DNA of 64,000 nucleotides from JANXSS01 sp025356535 (GCA_043762325.1 JAYUMU010000010.1:1-64000); one strand, 5' to 3'. Positions 1-8,905 are shown, numbered from the stretch's first letter. Notes: generated by a model from the sequence alone, not told the origin. A program made the numbers and translations.

Positions 1-48
1 CCTGCTCAAACATTAAGCAGGTGATTCAATCACGTGGGTCAAATTTAG

Positions 49-1515
49 ATGAAATTTATTGCTTTAAGTGGATCAGTTCTAGGCAATCGTCAACACGGCG
101 AGGCGAGCGTGCTCTTCGAAGGCGTCGCCGGCGCGCGACTGCGCGGGCGCTGGCTGGCGAGCGTGCAGCAGCATTGCCACTTCATTGCCGGCCACCTGTC
201 GCTGCATTCGTCGGCAAACAATCATTTGGTGGGCGAATACATGGGCCTGTTCATCGGCGCGCTGACCTGGCCGTGCTGGCCGGCCAGCGCCGGCTGGTGT
301 GCACTCGGACGCGACGGCTTGCAGCAGCAGGCGCTGCTGCAGAACTGCGCCGACGGCGTCAACCGCGAGCAGGCGATCTGGTATCACCATGAAGTGGCCG
401 ACATGCTGCTGCTGTGCGGCCTGTTCGGCCGCGCCAACGGCCAGCCGCTATCGGACGCCTGCTGGCAGCGGCTCGAGCGCATGCTCGAATTCATTCATGC
501 CCTAATGGATGTGGCCGGCAACCTGCCGATGATCGGCGATGCGGACGATGCCGCGCTGCGCCTGGCCTGCGAGCCGCACTGCAATCCGTACCGGGCGCTG
601 CTGGCGTCGGGCGCGGTGCTGTTCGAGCGCGCCGATTTCGCCGCCAAGGCCGGCTGCTTCGACGACAAGAGCCGCTGGCTGCTCGGCGATGCGGCGGCCC
701 TGGCCTTCGCCGCATTGCTGCAACCGGCAACGCCGGCAGACCAGGGACACCGCGCGCAACCACGCCGCAGCTTTCCGCAAGGCGGTTACTACATCCTCGG
801 CTGCGACTTCGACACCCCGTCCGAAATCCGGCTGGTGGCCGACACCGGCCCGCTCGGCTATCTCGGCATTGCCGCGCACGGCCATGCAGATGCCCTGGCC
901 CTGACGCTGTCGGCCGCCGGGCTGCCGTTGCTGATCGACCCCGGCACCTATGCCTACCATTCGCAGCCGGAGTGGCGCAATTATTTTCGCGGCACGGCCG
1001 CCCACAACACGGCGCGCATCGACGGCCTCGACCAGTCCGTAACCGGCGGCAATTTCATGTGGCTGCACAAGGCCGGCGCCGCCTGCGACCACTGGCAGAG
1101 CACGCCCCAGGAGGACTGCCTGGTTGCCCATCACGACGGCTACCTGCGCCTGCGCGACCCGGTCCTGCATCGACGCCGGATCGTCTTCCAAAAAGCGCAG
1201 CGGCAGGTTCTCGTGGAAGACACCTTCGAGTGCCGGCAGGCGCATGCGGTCGAACTGAGCTGGCATTTTTCCGAGCGGTGCACCGTCCGGCTGTGCGATG
1301 GCGGCGCCATGGCCACATGCGGCAACGTGCGCCTGCACATCGGCATGCCGCACACGGATGCAATGCCGGATCTGGCGATCGGACGAACGTCGCCGCCGCT
1401 GGGATGGATTTCCTACCGTTTCGACGAGAAGTGCGCCGCGCCCACGCTCGTATGGAGAGAAACGATCGTCGGCACCCACACCTGTACGACACGGCTGGCA
1501 ATCCTGATCGACTGA
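49..1515 (+). CDS. Heparinase II/III-like polysaccharide lyase, 5'-truncated
   Basis: The C-terminal part is a clear heparinase II/III-like domain of the kind found in exopolysaccharide and alginate loci. Residues about 285-340 carry the GHADAL stretch, then LIDPGTYAYH and a HNTARIDG segment, which hold conserved His/Tyr residues of the lyase fold. Residues about 40-140 match the end of the preceding alpha-helical toroid (SANNHLVGEY, YHHEVADMLLLCG). The family normally has a further 100-200 residues at the N-terminus. Here the frame is closed by TAG immediately before ATG 49, no ribosome site precedes it, and the first ~95 bases are AT-rich and unlike the gene. The true 5' end therefore appears missing, so this is either a truncated gene or a sequence or rearrangement junction. 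It probably belonged to the same polysaccharide locus as the sugar transferase that follows on the other strand. Confidence 0.72.
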   Translation: MKFIALSGSVLGNRQHGEASVLFEGVAGARLRGRWLASVQQHCHFIAGHLSLHSSANNHLVGEYMGLFIGALTWPCWPASAGWCALGRDGLQQQALLQNCADGVNREQAIWYHHEVADMLLLCGLFGRANGQPLSDACWQRLERMLEFIHALMDVAGNLPMIGDADDAALRLACEPHCNPYRALLASGAVLFERADFAAKAGCFDDKSRWLLGDAAALAFAALLQPATPADQGHRAQPRRSFPQGGYYILGCDFDTPSEIRLVADTGPLGYLGIAAHGHADALALTLSAAGLPLLIDPGTYAYHSQPEWRNYFRGTAAHNTARIDGLDQSVTGGNFMWLHKAGAACDHWQSTPQEDCLVAHHDGYLRLRDPVLHRRRIVFQKAQRQVLVEDTFECRQAHAVELSWHFSERCTVRLCDGGAMATCGNVRLHIGMPHTDAMPDLAIGRTSPPLGWISYRFDEKCAAPTLVWRETIVGTHTCTTRLAILID

Positions 1516-1581
1516 AACGATGGCCGCCCGATCAAGCCGCTAAGGCGTGCCGGACCCGGGCGTGCCGGACCCAGTCGCGCT

Positions 1582-2991
1582 TCAATACACGTTCTTTCCG
1601 GTCCAGCCCCCCAGCGCCGTACGCAGCACGATGCGCAGATCCATCCAGAGCGACCAGTGCTGGATGTAGTACAGGTCGAACTGCACGCGCTTTTCCATCT
1701 TGTCGACCGTATCGGTTTCGCCGCGATAGCCGTCAATCTGCGCCCAGCCGGTGATGCCCGGCTTGACCCGGTGGCGCAGCATGTACTGTTCCAGCAGCTG
1801 CTTGTAGATTTCATTGTGCGCGATCGCATGCGGTCGCGGGCCGACCACCGACATGTCGCCGCGCAGGACGTTGAAGAACTGCGGCAGTTCGTCGAGGCTG
1901 CGGTGGCGCAGGAAGGCGCCGAAGGCCGTCACCCTGGGGTCGCCCTGGCAGGCCTGCGTCACGCCGTCGTGGTCGCGGTGCAGCGCCATCGTGCGGAATT
2001 TATAGACATCGAACTTGCGGCCGTTCAGACCAAGCCGCGACTGCCGGAACAGCACCGGCCCCGGCGACGAATACTTCACGCCGATTGCAATTGCCAGCAG
2101 CAGCGGCGACAGCATCACGAGCACCGCGGCTGAAAAAAACTTGTCGAACAGCGTCTTGACGACTTCCTGGCTGCCGCGCGAGACCGGCGCATTCAGGTCG
2201 ATGGCCGGGAAGCCGAGAAAGTCGATCATCTGCAGGCTCAGCACGCGCATCGACAGCACGTTCGGAATCCAGCGTACGTCTGCCAGCACATTGCGCAACA
2301 GGTAATGCAGGGCCTGCAGCTCGGGCGCCGCGGTCATCGGCAGGGTGATCCACAACTCGTCGATGTCATGCGCGGCCACATGATCGGCGATGTCGTCGAG
2401 CCGGGCGATGCGCGGCACCGTGGCGTCTTCCAGCGGCACCTCGTCGGTGCCATTGCTGACATAGACGCCGGCGACCTCATAGCCGTACCAGCCTTGCTGG
2501 GTGGCGCGCAGATGCATCTCGCGCCCGATCTCGTTGTAGCCGACGATCAGCACGTGCCGGTTGTTGAGGCCCCGCGTGCGCAGGTGGCGCAGCAGCAGGT
2601 AGGCAAGGAAGCGGCAGCCGAACAGCAAGGCGATGCCGGTGAGGTACCAGTACAGCATCCACAGACGCGACAGGTCGCCGACATGATGGATCAGAAAACT
2701 GAAGACCAGCCCGATCAGCAGCACCAGCGACCAGGACATCGCCAGGCGGAAGGCAAGCGCCGACAGCGAGCGGCCGCGCCACGAGACGTACAGGTCGAAT
2801 TGCGGAAACAGCAAGTAGGCAAGCGAGCTGCAGAAATACAGCATGACTGCATGAATCGGTGCGACGGTGCCGATCGGCAGATAAAAGCGAAGATAGGTAG
2901 CAAAATGGCCCGCAGCCAAAAGTGCGGCCGCATCGAGCAGCCGTAACGAGAGCTCGAGGTAGGACGAATTTAGCTTTGATACGTCGCGCAT
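1582..2991 (-). CDS. Undecaprenyl-phosphate sugar-1-phosphate transferase (WcaJ-type)
   Basis: This 469-residue integral membrane protein would start exopolysaccharide repeat-unit assembly by moving a hexose-1-phosphate from a UDP-sugar to undecaprenyl phosphate at the inner membrane. Four hydrophobic helices lie in residues about 15-130. A Rossmann-like central domain (HVLIVGYNEIGREM, about 147-160) follows, then a fifth membrane segment (about 280-300). The C-terminal catalytic domain has the family motifs FRQSRLGLNGRKF, YKFRTM, LDELPQFFNVL and MSVVGPRP. Length and order fit the WcaJ/PssY-type polyprenyl glycosylphosphotransferases. Its neighbour is a broken polysaccharide lyase, so this is probably the edge of a capsule or EPS cluster whose rest lies upstream of the window. 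The sugar specificity cannot be read from sequence. Confidence 0.93.
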   Translation of the reverse strand: MRDVSKLNSSYLELSLRLLDAAALLAAGHFATYLRFYLPIGTVAPIHAVMLYFCSSLAYLLFPQFDLYVSWRGRSLSALAFRLAMSWSLVLLIGLVFSFLIHHVGDLSRLWMLYWYLTGIALLFGCRFLAYLLLRHLRTRGLNNRHVLIVGYNEIGREMHLRATQQGWYGYEVAGVYVSNGTDEVPLEDATVPRIARLDDIADHVAAHDIDELWITLPMTAAPELQALHYLLRNVLADVRWIPNVLSMRVLSLQMIDFLGFPAIDLNAPVSRGSQEVVKTLFDKFFSAAVLVMLSPLLLAIAIGVKYSSPGPVLFRQSRLGLNGRKFDVYKFRTMALHRDHDGVTQACQGDPRVTAFGAFLRHRSLDELPQFFNVLRGDMSVVGPRPHAIAHNEIYKQLLEQYMLRHRVKPGITGWAQIDGYRGETDTVDKMEKRVQFDLYYIQHWSLWMDLRIVLRTALGGWTGKNVY

Positions 2992-3482
2992 GGCTGCCGG
3001 TTATTGTGCAGGTGTAACCGCTGAAGACGAGGGTGTTGTCAGCGCAGGAAGGCCGGTGACCGGAAGGCGGTGTGAGCCGCGCAATTGGCTTTTGACCATC
3101 CACATTTTCGTTCATGGTAATCACAAAAAAGCTCACGCAATTTGGCATCCGAAGAAGTTTTGTCTCGGATCAATCCAGTCTGTTGATCCGCTTCAGAAGG
3201 CATCATGCAGCACCGGTTTGCCGCAGGTTCCGTGGTGGCTGGTCATCGGTTGCAACCTGCCTGCTTCCGTCAAGCGAGGCTGGAAAGCCGGGTCGGGATG
3301 CGCGAATCGCACATATCCGCGCAAAAATCGGCCTTTTGTCGAATGCAATGCATCGTTTTTAACTGATGTCGAATTTCAAGACAACTTTTGAATAACGATT
3401 GGATTTTTCACAAGAGTGGTGCACACTGCACTGATAAAAACTAAAATCCATCGCGAAGAGCAGATGTGAGGAGACCGAAAAT

Positions 3483-3514
3483 GCCCGCCTTCAAGCATGA
3501 AGCGCGGGCTTTTT
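3483..3514 (+). terminator. Rho-independent terminator-like hairpin
   Basis: A GCCCGC/GCGGGC stem (3483-3488 with 3504-3509), extended by CTT/AAG across a one-base bulge, is followed by TTTTT at 3510-3514. It lies on the + strand with no coding gene in front. Confidence 0.55.
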
Positions 3515-3639
3515 CATGCATTTTCCGGGCGATCGGAGGCTGATTTCCAGAGTGTTTAATGCAGTGCAGCACAGCCCATGTTGGTGCGTTCGCGGCGGTT
3601 GTAATGATGGAATTGCCCCGCAAATCCATGTTATATAAA

Positions 3640-3762
3640 AAACGAATACCACTTATACAAAATCAGGATTGGGATATTTTATTGCGACGCCGCATAATTC
3701 AGTGGTCTCCTCTGTATCTCAACGATATGGATTTAGCCCGCCTCCTTGGCGGGCTTTTTTTT
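3640..3762 (+). ncRNA. Candidate small RNA ending at a strong terminator
   Basis: A possible promoter (TTGCCC at 3613, TATAAA at 3634, 15-bp spacer, so suboptimal) precedes about 115 bases without a credible reading frame. These end in a textbook terminator. I do not recognise the RNA family. The case rests only on promoter-like bases plus an orphan terminator. Confidence 0.25.
3735..3762 (+). terminator. Strong rho-independent terminator
   Basis: A perfect 8-bp stem AGCCCGCC/GGCGGGCT (3735-3742 and 3748-3755) with a TCCTT loop is followed by an uninterrupted T run to 3762. The T run is on the + strand only, so the hairpin does not serve the minus-strand gene next to it. Confidence 0.8.
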
Positions 3763-3812
3763 CGCCGCATTCCGTACCAAGCCATATCAATTGGGCAACG
3801 GCTTCAATCGGT

Positions 3813-4703
3813 TCACAATGCCGGCGTGCCATCAGCGGGCACACGCTTGCCAACCCGTTCGAATTCCGAAATCACCTGTCCGCCGAGCAGCAGCAACGTC
3901 GCGGCGATTTCAAGACTGAGCAACACGACGATTGCGGTCGTCAGCGAGCCATAGACGACGCTTACCTGGGATAAGGTCGTGAAATACCAGACCAGGACGT
4001 GCCGCGTGATTTCCCACAGTACCGTAGCTGTTACGGCGCCCACCAGCGCATGGCGCAGCGACAGGCGGCCGACCGGCATGACGAGGTAGACCGACGTGAG
4101 CACGAAGATTTCGCCCGCCAGCCCGAGGCAATACAGCAGCGCGCCCGAGACGCCGTGCAGGGACCAGGTGCGCCCGAGGAACTCGACGCTTTCCTGCCCG
4201 ATCGCCTGCAGGCTGCCGGCCACCAGTGTTGTCAGCAGCAGGCCGAAACCGAGGAACAGGATGTAGCAGTAGGGCAGCACTGCAGATACCAGGAAGTGCC
4301 GCCGCCGGATGGCGACCCGGTGCAGGAAAATGACCGACATGGCGTTTTCCAGCACCGTGAAGGCCAGCGAGCTGAAAAAAATCATCGTGATGAGCAGCAC
4401 CCAGCCGACCACGTCCCGATGCGTCAGGAAGTTTGCCAGTTCGGCCACCACCGACGCCGACTGGCCGGGTATGAGCCACTCCAGGTAGCGTGCCAGCGTC
4501 TGCAGCAACAAGGCCTGGTCGATCACGTGCGAGAGCACGATCACCGACAGGATCAGCAGCGGCACGATCGACAGCAAGGCATAGTAGGCCACTGCGCCGG
4601 CCAGCAACAGGCCCTGGTTGGCCCGAAAGCCCTTGATGACGGTCCAGGCGAACCGTAGCGGATGTTGAGCAATGATCTGGGTGCGGGGATCAAGAAATTT
4701 CAT
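3813..4703 (-). CDS. YihY/BrkB-family inner-membrane protein
   Basis: This 296-residue protein has six hydrophobic segments and the family signature regions AGAVAYYALLSIVPLLIL (near residue 35), a central SSLAFTVLENAMSVIF stretch, and LWEITRHVLVWYF followed by VVYGSLTTAIVVLLSLE near the C-terminus. This is the YihY/BrkB family, once misannotated as ribonuclease BN. It is membrane-embedded and its molecular role is not established. I start at ATG 4703 (MKFLDPRTQ) because the longer frame begins with GTG 4760 and adds only 19 polar residues that are not family-like. Neither start has a good ribosome site. No functional link to the neighbours is evident. Confidence 0.88.
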   Translation of the reverse strand: MKFLDPRTQIIAQHPLRFAWTVIKGFRANQGLLLAGAVAYYALLSIVPLLILSVIVLSHVIDQALLLQTLARYLEWLIPGQSASVVAELANFLTHRDVVGWVLLITMIFFSSLAFTVLENAMSVIFLHRVAIRRRHFLVSAVLPYCYILFLGFGLLLTTLVAGSLQAIGQESVEFLGRTWSLHGVSGALLYCLGLAGEIFVLTSVYLVMPVGRLSLRHALVGAVTATVLWEITRHVLVWYFTTLSQVSVVYGSLTTAIVVLLSLEIAATLLLLGGQVISEFERVGKRVPADGTPAL

Positions 4704-4876
4704 GAGGCGGCTCAGGGCAGGTGATCGGCTGGCAATCAGTCGGGATACGGGCAACGGCACCGGTTCGCAAAGGACACCGGAGCGGAAAGGTTAGCAGCAA
4801 ATCCGCCCGGGCATGGCAAATTGCCAAGAAGACCAGGAGACCGCAGGCAGCGGCCTTACGGCCCGCCCTGCCATGG

Positions 4877-6298
4877 TCAGACGCCGGATTGCGGGCTGCG
4901 CGGCGAAAAGCCGAGGACGGTCTCGCACCAGCGCGCCACCCGCAAAAGATGCAGGTCCTGCCGGTACGCCGCAACCAGCTGTATGCCGAGCGGCAAGCCG
5001 TTGCTGGCCAGACCAGCCGGCAGGGCGATTGCCGGCACGCCCAGAAAGCTCCAGGGTGTGCAAAAGCGTGCGTCGCCGGTGTCGTCCAGGCCCAGCGGCG
5101 CAGCGCCGGCTGCCGGCAAGGTCAGGATCGCATCATGGTCGGCAAGCAGCGTGCCGAGAGTGGTGCGCAGGGCAGCCTGGCGAGCACGGGCCTGCAGGTA
5201 GGTTTCGGCGCGCAGGCGGCGCCCTCGTTCCACCAGGGCGTGCATGTGGTGGCTGATCAGTGCGCCACTGCGCTCGCACAGCGCACCGTAGACCACCGCC
5301 GCCTCGGCTTCGAGCAGGATCATGGCGTCGTCCCAAACGCCGTCATAGGCCGCCGGTAATTCGAGTGCCGTGACCGTTGCGCCGGCAGAACGGAAGGCGT
5401 TCGCACTCGCCTGCAGCAGCTGTTGCTGGGCCAGCGAGGCATTGTCGAAGAGTGCAGTACGCATGACGGCGATGCGGGGCTGTACCGCCGGCGCGACGCC
5501 GGCATCGATATCGATCGCCCAGCCGGGCATGCTGCCGGCCTGAGGGTCGCCGGCATCGCTGCCGACCAGCCAGCCCAGCAGATAGCCGGCATCGCAGACG
5601 CTGCGGGCAAATACGCCGATATGGTCGAGCGAGCCGGCCAGCGGCTGCACGCCGGTGCGTGCAATGGCGCCATGACTGGGTTTCATGCCGACCACACCGC
5701 AAAAGGCAGCCGGCCGGATGATCGAGCCAAGCGTCTGGGTGCCGAGCGCTACCGGCACGATTCCCGCGGCGACTGCAGCGGCCGAGCCGCTCGAGGAGCC
5801 GCCCGGCGTGTGGGCAGGATTCCAGGGGTTGCGCGTCGGCCCCGGCTGGCGCCACGCGAATTCGGTTGTCACGGTCTTGCCGACGATGACGGCGCCGAGC
5901 GCGCGCAGCCGGGCAACCACCCAGGCGTCTGCATCCGGCAGATGGTCGGCGTACAACGGCGAACCGTTGGTCGTGATCATGTCAGCCGTGGCAATCAGGT
6001 CCTTGACGCCAACGGGAATGCCTGCCAGCGGACCCGCCGCCGGTGTCTCGGGCGCCGTCGCGTTGATGCACACGAATGCCTGCAGCCGGGCCTGCGTCGC
6101 ATGCGCTCTGGCCAGGCTGGCGCGGGCCACCGCACCTGCGGCGAACCGGCCCGCGCGCTGGCCCGCAAGTGTCTCAAGCAAGCCCGGCAGCATGCCGGAC
6201 AACCCATCCGGGGCGACGTCCGCGGCGACAAACACTGGTTCACAAACCGTGACGGCTTCAGGGAGATTCGGCGACGCTTCAGGCTTAACGGCAGGCAT
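4877..6298 (-). CDS. Amidase-signature family hydrolase
   Basis: The 473-residue product has the Ser-cisSer-Lys amidase signature. The catalytic lysine lies in GIPVGVKDLIA, the Gly/Ser-rich loop is TPGGSSSGSAAAVAAG, and the nucleophile region LGSIIRPAAFCGVVGMKP follows. The enzyme hydrolyses an amide bond, and the family includes GatA and AtzE/AtzF-type enzymes. No GatB/GatC gene is adjacent, so a tRNA amidotransferase role is unlikely. A stand-alone catabolic amidase of unknown substrate is the better reading. I chose ATG 6298 (MPAVKPEASP) over the in-frame ATG 6349, because the extra 17 residues look non-family. The gene stands alone between a membrane protein and a GGDEF regulator. Confidence 0.9.
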   Translation of the reverse strand: MPAVKPEASPNLPEAVTVCEPVFVAADVAPDGLSGMLPGLLETLAGQRAGRFAAGAVARASLARAHATQARLQAFVCINATAPETPAAGPLAGIPVGVKDLIATADMITTNGSPLYADHLPDADAWVVARLRALGAVIVGKTVTTEFAWRQPGPTRNPWNPAHTPGGSSSGSAAAVAAGIVPVALGTQTLGSIIRPAAFCGVVGMKPSHGAIARTGVQPLAGSLDHIGVFARSVCDAGYLLGWLVGSDAGDPQAGSMPGWAIDIDAGVAPAVQPRIAVMRTALFDNASLAQQQLLQASANAFRSAGATVTALELPAAYDGVWDDAMILLEAEAAVVYGALCERSGALISHHMHALVERGRRLRAETYLQARARQAALRTTLGTLLADHDAILTLPAAGAAPLGLDDTGDARFCTPWSFLGVPAIALPAGLASNGLPLGIQLVAAYRQDLHLLRVARWCETVLGFSPRSPQSGV

Positions 6299-6560
6299 GG
6301 TATATCCCGAAAACGTTGCAGGGCAGGTCTGATGACGAGCGTGCATCATACCGCGCCATTGTCAGAGTTCCGCGCCGTATGCGGGTTACCGCACGGACTT
6401 AAAGCATTCGGCTCGTTACTGTAAGGCATTATCAAACAGAATATCGCCGAATCGCATCCCGCGCATGCTGCAACCAGCTTCGTGTCGCCCGTCACTCTTC
6501 TTCTATCGAGCGTTTGCCCGCAGCGTTTGAACGTCGGCAAACCCAGCCTCAGGGTAATTA

Positions 6561-7490
6561 ATGATCAAGCAGGACGCAATCCTGAATGCAAAACTGCTGG
6601 TGGTCGACGATCGCACCGAGAACGTCGATCTGCTTGTCGCGATTTTGCACCAGGCCGGGTACACCCGCGTCTGCTCCACCACCGAGCCGGGAGAGGTTTT
6701 TGCGCTGCACGAGAAAGAGCGATTCGATCTGATCCTGCTCGACCTGAACATGCCGGGAATGGATGGCTTCGAAGTGATGGAAAAGTTAAAGCAGGTCGAG
6801 GAGGATGCGTACCTGCCTGTGCTGGCAATCACGGCCCAGCCACGCTTCAAGATTGCGGCTCTTGAAGCCGGTGCGCGCGACTTCATCACCAAACCGTACG
6901 ACCTGGTCGAGGTGCGCCAGCGGATCCACAACATTCTCGAAGTGCGGCTGTTGTACAAGGAAGTTGCCGAGTACGCCAGAGTGCACAAGGAACTGGCGCT
7001 GCATGATGCGCTGACCGGCCTGCCCAACCGACGCCTGTTGCTCGACCGGTTGATCACCTTGCTGTTGCATGCCAAGCGCACGCAGCAGCGCATTGCTGTG
7101 ATGTACCTCGACCTCGACGGCTTCAAGGCAGTCAATGACGTGCATGGGCACGACTGCGGCGACAAGCTGCTGATCATGGCGGCAGGACGATTGCGTTACG
7201 CCGCGCGGGAAGAAGACACCATCGCCCGGCTGGGCGGCGACGAGTTCATGGTGGTCATCGGCGACATCGCCGACTTCGGCGACATTCACCGTCCTGCCAC
7301 CAACATCATCCGCGAGCTGTCCGAACCTTACCTGATCGACGGCGCCCGCATCAGTGTCACCGCGAGCATCGGCATCAGTTTCTATCCTGACGATGGCGTC
7401 GATGTCGATGTTCTGATCCGGCGCGCGGACCAGGCGTTGTACGAGGCAAAGCACGCTGGCAAGAACCGGTATTGCACCTCGGTTGGCTGA
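6561..7490 (+). CDS. Response regulator with GGDEF diguanylate cyclase output
   Basis: This 309-residue protein has an N-terminal receiver domain (about 10-125) and a GGDEF domain (about 145-305). The receiver shows the acidic pair VVDDR, the phospho-acceptor Asp in LILLDLNMPGMDGF and the conserved Lys in FITKPYD. The cyclase domain has DALTGLPNRR, the metal-binding YLDLDGFK and an intact RLGGDEF active site. The RxxD inhibitory site (REED) sits five residues before the GG, so product feedback by c-di-GMP is expected. Phosphorylation by an unlinked kinase probably controls cyclic-di-GMP synthesis in the cytoplasm. No cognate kinase is adjacent. Confidence 0.95.
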   Translation: MIKQDAILNAKLLVVDDRTENVDLLVAILHQAGYTRVCSTTEPGEVFALHEKERFDLILLDLNMPGMDGFEVMEKLKQVEEDAYLPVLAITAQPRFKIAALEAGARDFITKPYDLVEVRQRIHNILEVRLLYKEVAEYARVHKELALHDALTGLPNRRLLLDRLITLLLHAKRTQQRIAVMYLDLDGFKAVNDVHGHDCGDKLLIMAAGRLRYAAREEDTIARLGGDEFMVVIGDIADFGDIHRPATNIIRELSEPYLIDGARISVTASIGISFYPDDGVDVDVLIRRADQALYEAKHAGKNRYCTSVG

Positions 7491-7993
7491 AGTCGCCCGT
7501 GCACCGCTTCAGGCGCTGCCGGTCACCGGCACAGGTGTCGATATCAACATCACAAGAGGCTGGAAATTATGGACATCAGCCCGTCGTAGAACACGAAGCC
7601 GGCCGCGCCCAGCTCTGCGGCTATCGCAAGCAACAACATGCTTTGCGGCATATGTCCGGGAGCCGCCTGTAACAAAAGCCGGGCTACCATTTTGCAAAAT
7701 ACGGTGCGGGATCGACGAGCATTTTTCCTCCATCCGAAAAGACATTCGACATTACCAACTTACTTTACATATTTTTGCTTCAGTTAAACAGCAGTTTGTT
7801 TCCACAAATTGTACAAAATTACCTTTATGTAACGTTGTGTATCAATCCGCGGTAACAAGGTGGATATTTCGGGAAATACAAGCAGGTTTAAAAAAAGCTT
7901 GTATTCCTTTCTTGCAGCAAACGCGTTACGTGGAAAGGGGCAGTCAGTGCTGTCCTCGGCCAAGCGTTACCGTCACTCTCAAAGGATTTCAGA
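7491..7993 (+). other. Intergenic region upstream of secreted-peptide gene
   Basis: About 500 bases hold no gene I can support. The second half (about 7740-7870) is markedly AT-rich and probably contains the promoter region of the small secreted protein that follows. A long open frame running through here (from 7483) has no ribosome site or homology-like features. Confidence 0.5.
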
Positions 7994-8206
7994 ATGAAAA
8001 AACTTATTGCAATATTTGCTGTTCTGGCAGCCAGCTCGTTAGCCAATGCACAGGGCATCAGCGGCCATCCTGATGCACGTAACGATCGCATGCCGTCGGC
8101 ATATGCGGCCGAACATCGGGCTACACCGGCATATCGTCGCGCCGATCATCGGCGCATGAAGGCGAAGCATCACCGTCATCATCGCAAGCATCGCCACAAC
8201 ATGTAA
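7994..8206 (+). CDS. Small exported His/Arg-rich peptide
   Basis: This 70-residue product starts with a clean signal peptide (MKKLIAIFAVLAASSLANAQ, cleavage after ANA) and ends in a basic, histidine-rich tail (KHHRHHRKHRHNM). An AAGGA ribosome site lies at the usual spacing. The mature part is only about 50 residues and mostly disordered. Such His-rich tails can bind Cu, Ni or Zn, but this is inference. It is followed by its own terminator and then by a Spy/CpxP-like periplasmic protein, which makes an envelope or metal-stress role plausible. I do not recognise the family. Confidence 0.7.
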   Translation: MKKLIAIFAVLAASSLANAQGISGHPDARNDRMPSAYAAEHRATPAYRRADHRRMKAKHHRHHRKHRHNM

Positions 8207-8235
8207 TTTCTGCATGCATTCAGTTGCCTGGCACG

Positions 8236-8270
8236 ACGGTTATTTCGAATTTGAAATGACCGTTTTTTTT
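8236..8270 (+). terminator. Rho-independent terminator
   Basis: An 11-bp stem (ACGGTTATTTC with GAAATGACCGT, one mismatch) is followed by eight T residues. It lies 30 bases after the stop of the small exported peptide gene. Confidence 0.8.
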
Positions 8271-8322
8271 AAGTGGCCAAACCAGCCTGGCGAAACACAA
8301 CTGGATACAACTGTTCTTCTGC

Positions 8323-8350
8323 AGACACGAAACAGACACGAAACAGACAC
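8323..8350 (+). repeat. Short direct repeat, 11-bp unit, 2.5 copies
   Basis: AGACACGAAAC occurs twice in tandem (8323-8333, 8334-8344), followed by a partial copy AGACAC. It lies about 60 bp upstream of the GTG start of the Spy-like gene, within its likely promoter or leader. Confidence 0.8.
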
Positions 8351-8412
8351 AATCGACGTCTACTATCTGTTGCACGGACAGCGCTTCTGTCTTTACTCTT
8401 AAAGGAATCAAC

Positions 8413-8901
8413 GTGAACACACTGAGCAAGCATGTCTTGATGCTGGCAGTAACGACGGCAGTTGGCGCCTCTGCCATGGCAGCCGACCCGGCCGACAAGC
8501 CATCAGGCGAAGGTCAGCGCATGGGCTGGCACAAGATGACACCGGAAAAAATGCGCGAGCACATGTTGAAGCGGCAGGCGGCACTGCATGATCAACTAAA
8601 GCTCACGGCGGCGCAGGAGCCCGCATGGAAGACCTACATTGCCGCGGTCACGCCGACCGAGATGGGCAAGCACTGGGGCGACCATGAAGCCATGGCAAAA
8701 ATGTCGGCCCCGGAACGGCTCGAAAAGCATATTGCGATGAACAAGGAGCGCGATGCCCGCATGGCTTCGCATCTGGCGTCAATGAAAACGTTCTATGCAG
8801 TCCTCACGCCCGAGCAACAACAGATTTTCAACAAGCAGACCATGCATGGCGGCGGCAAGCACGGCCATCCGCATGAAGGCCATGACAGGATGAAAGGCTG
8901 A
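8413..8901 (+). CDS. Spy/CpxP-family (LTXXQ) periplasmic protein
   Basis: This 162-residue protein has a signal peptide (residues 1-23, cut near AMAAD) and two LTxxQ-type motifs (LTAAQ near 56 and LTPEQ near 136), the hallmark of the Spy/CpxP family. These are periplasmic helical chaperones or stress regulators. The C-terminus is His/Gly-rich (GGGKHGHPHEGHD), and the mature part is rich in Met, Lys and His. The GTG start is supported by AAAGGA about 8 bases upstream. It follows a His-rich exported peptide and ends at a bidirectional terminator. Possible roles are folding protection or metal-responsive envelope defence, and the sequence alone does not choose between them. Confidence 0.85.
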   Translation: MNTLSKHVLMLAVTTAVGASAMAADPADKPSGEGQRMGWHKMTPEKMREHMLKRQAALHDQLKLTAAQEPAWKTYIAAVTPTEMGKHWGDHEAMAKMSAPERLEKHIAMNKERDARMASHLASMKTFYAVLTPEQQQIFNKQTMHGGGKHGHPHEGHDRMKG

Positions 8902-8905
8902 TAAA

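Larger units (their letters stand above)
2992..3812. other. Long non-coding stretch with two orphan + strand terminators
   Basis: These 821 bases separate two minus-strand genes. No reading frame here has a ribosome site or a recognisable product, and composition is AT-richer than the flanks. Two rho-independent-type hairpins on the + strand (3483-3514 and 3735-3762) have no protein gene upstream of them, which suggests short untranslated + strand transcripts. The first part must also contain the promoter of the divergently oriented sugar transferase gene. Confidence 0.6.

Noticed and set aside
502..1479. A 325-codon minus-strand frame
   Set aside because: It is antisense to the heparinase-like domain, which has recognisable family motifs.
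2990..3391. A 133-codon frame in the 820-bp gap
   Set aside because: There is no ribosome site, the composition is not protein-like and it overlaps the expected promoter of the divergent sugar transferase gene.
7483..8073. A 196-codon + strand frame after the GGDEF gene
   Set aside because: It has no ribosome site, crosses an AT-rich promoter region and overlaps the well-supported exported peptide gene.
8323..8350. Short tandem repeats as a possible CRISPR or iteron
   Set aside because: Only 2.5 copies of an 11-bp unit with no spacers and no replication or cas genes nearby.
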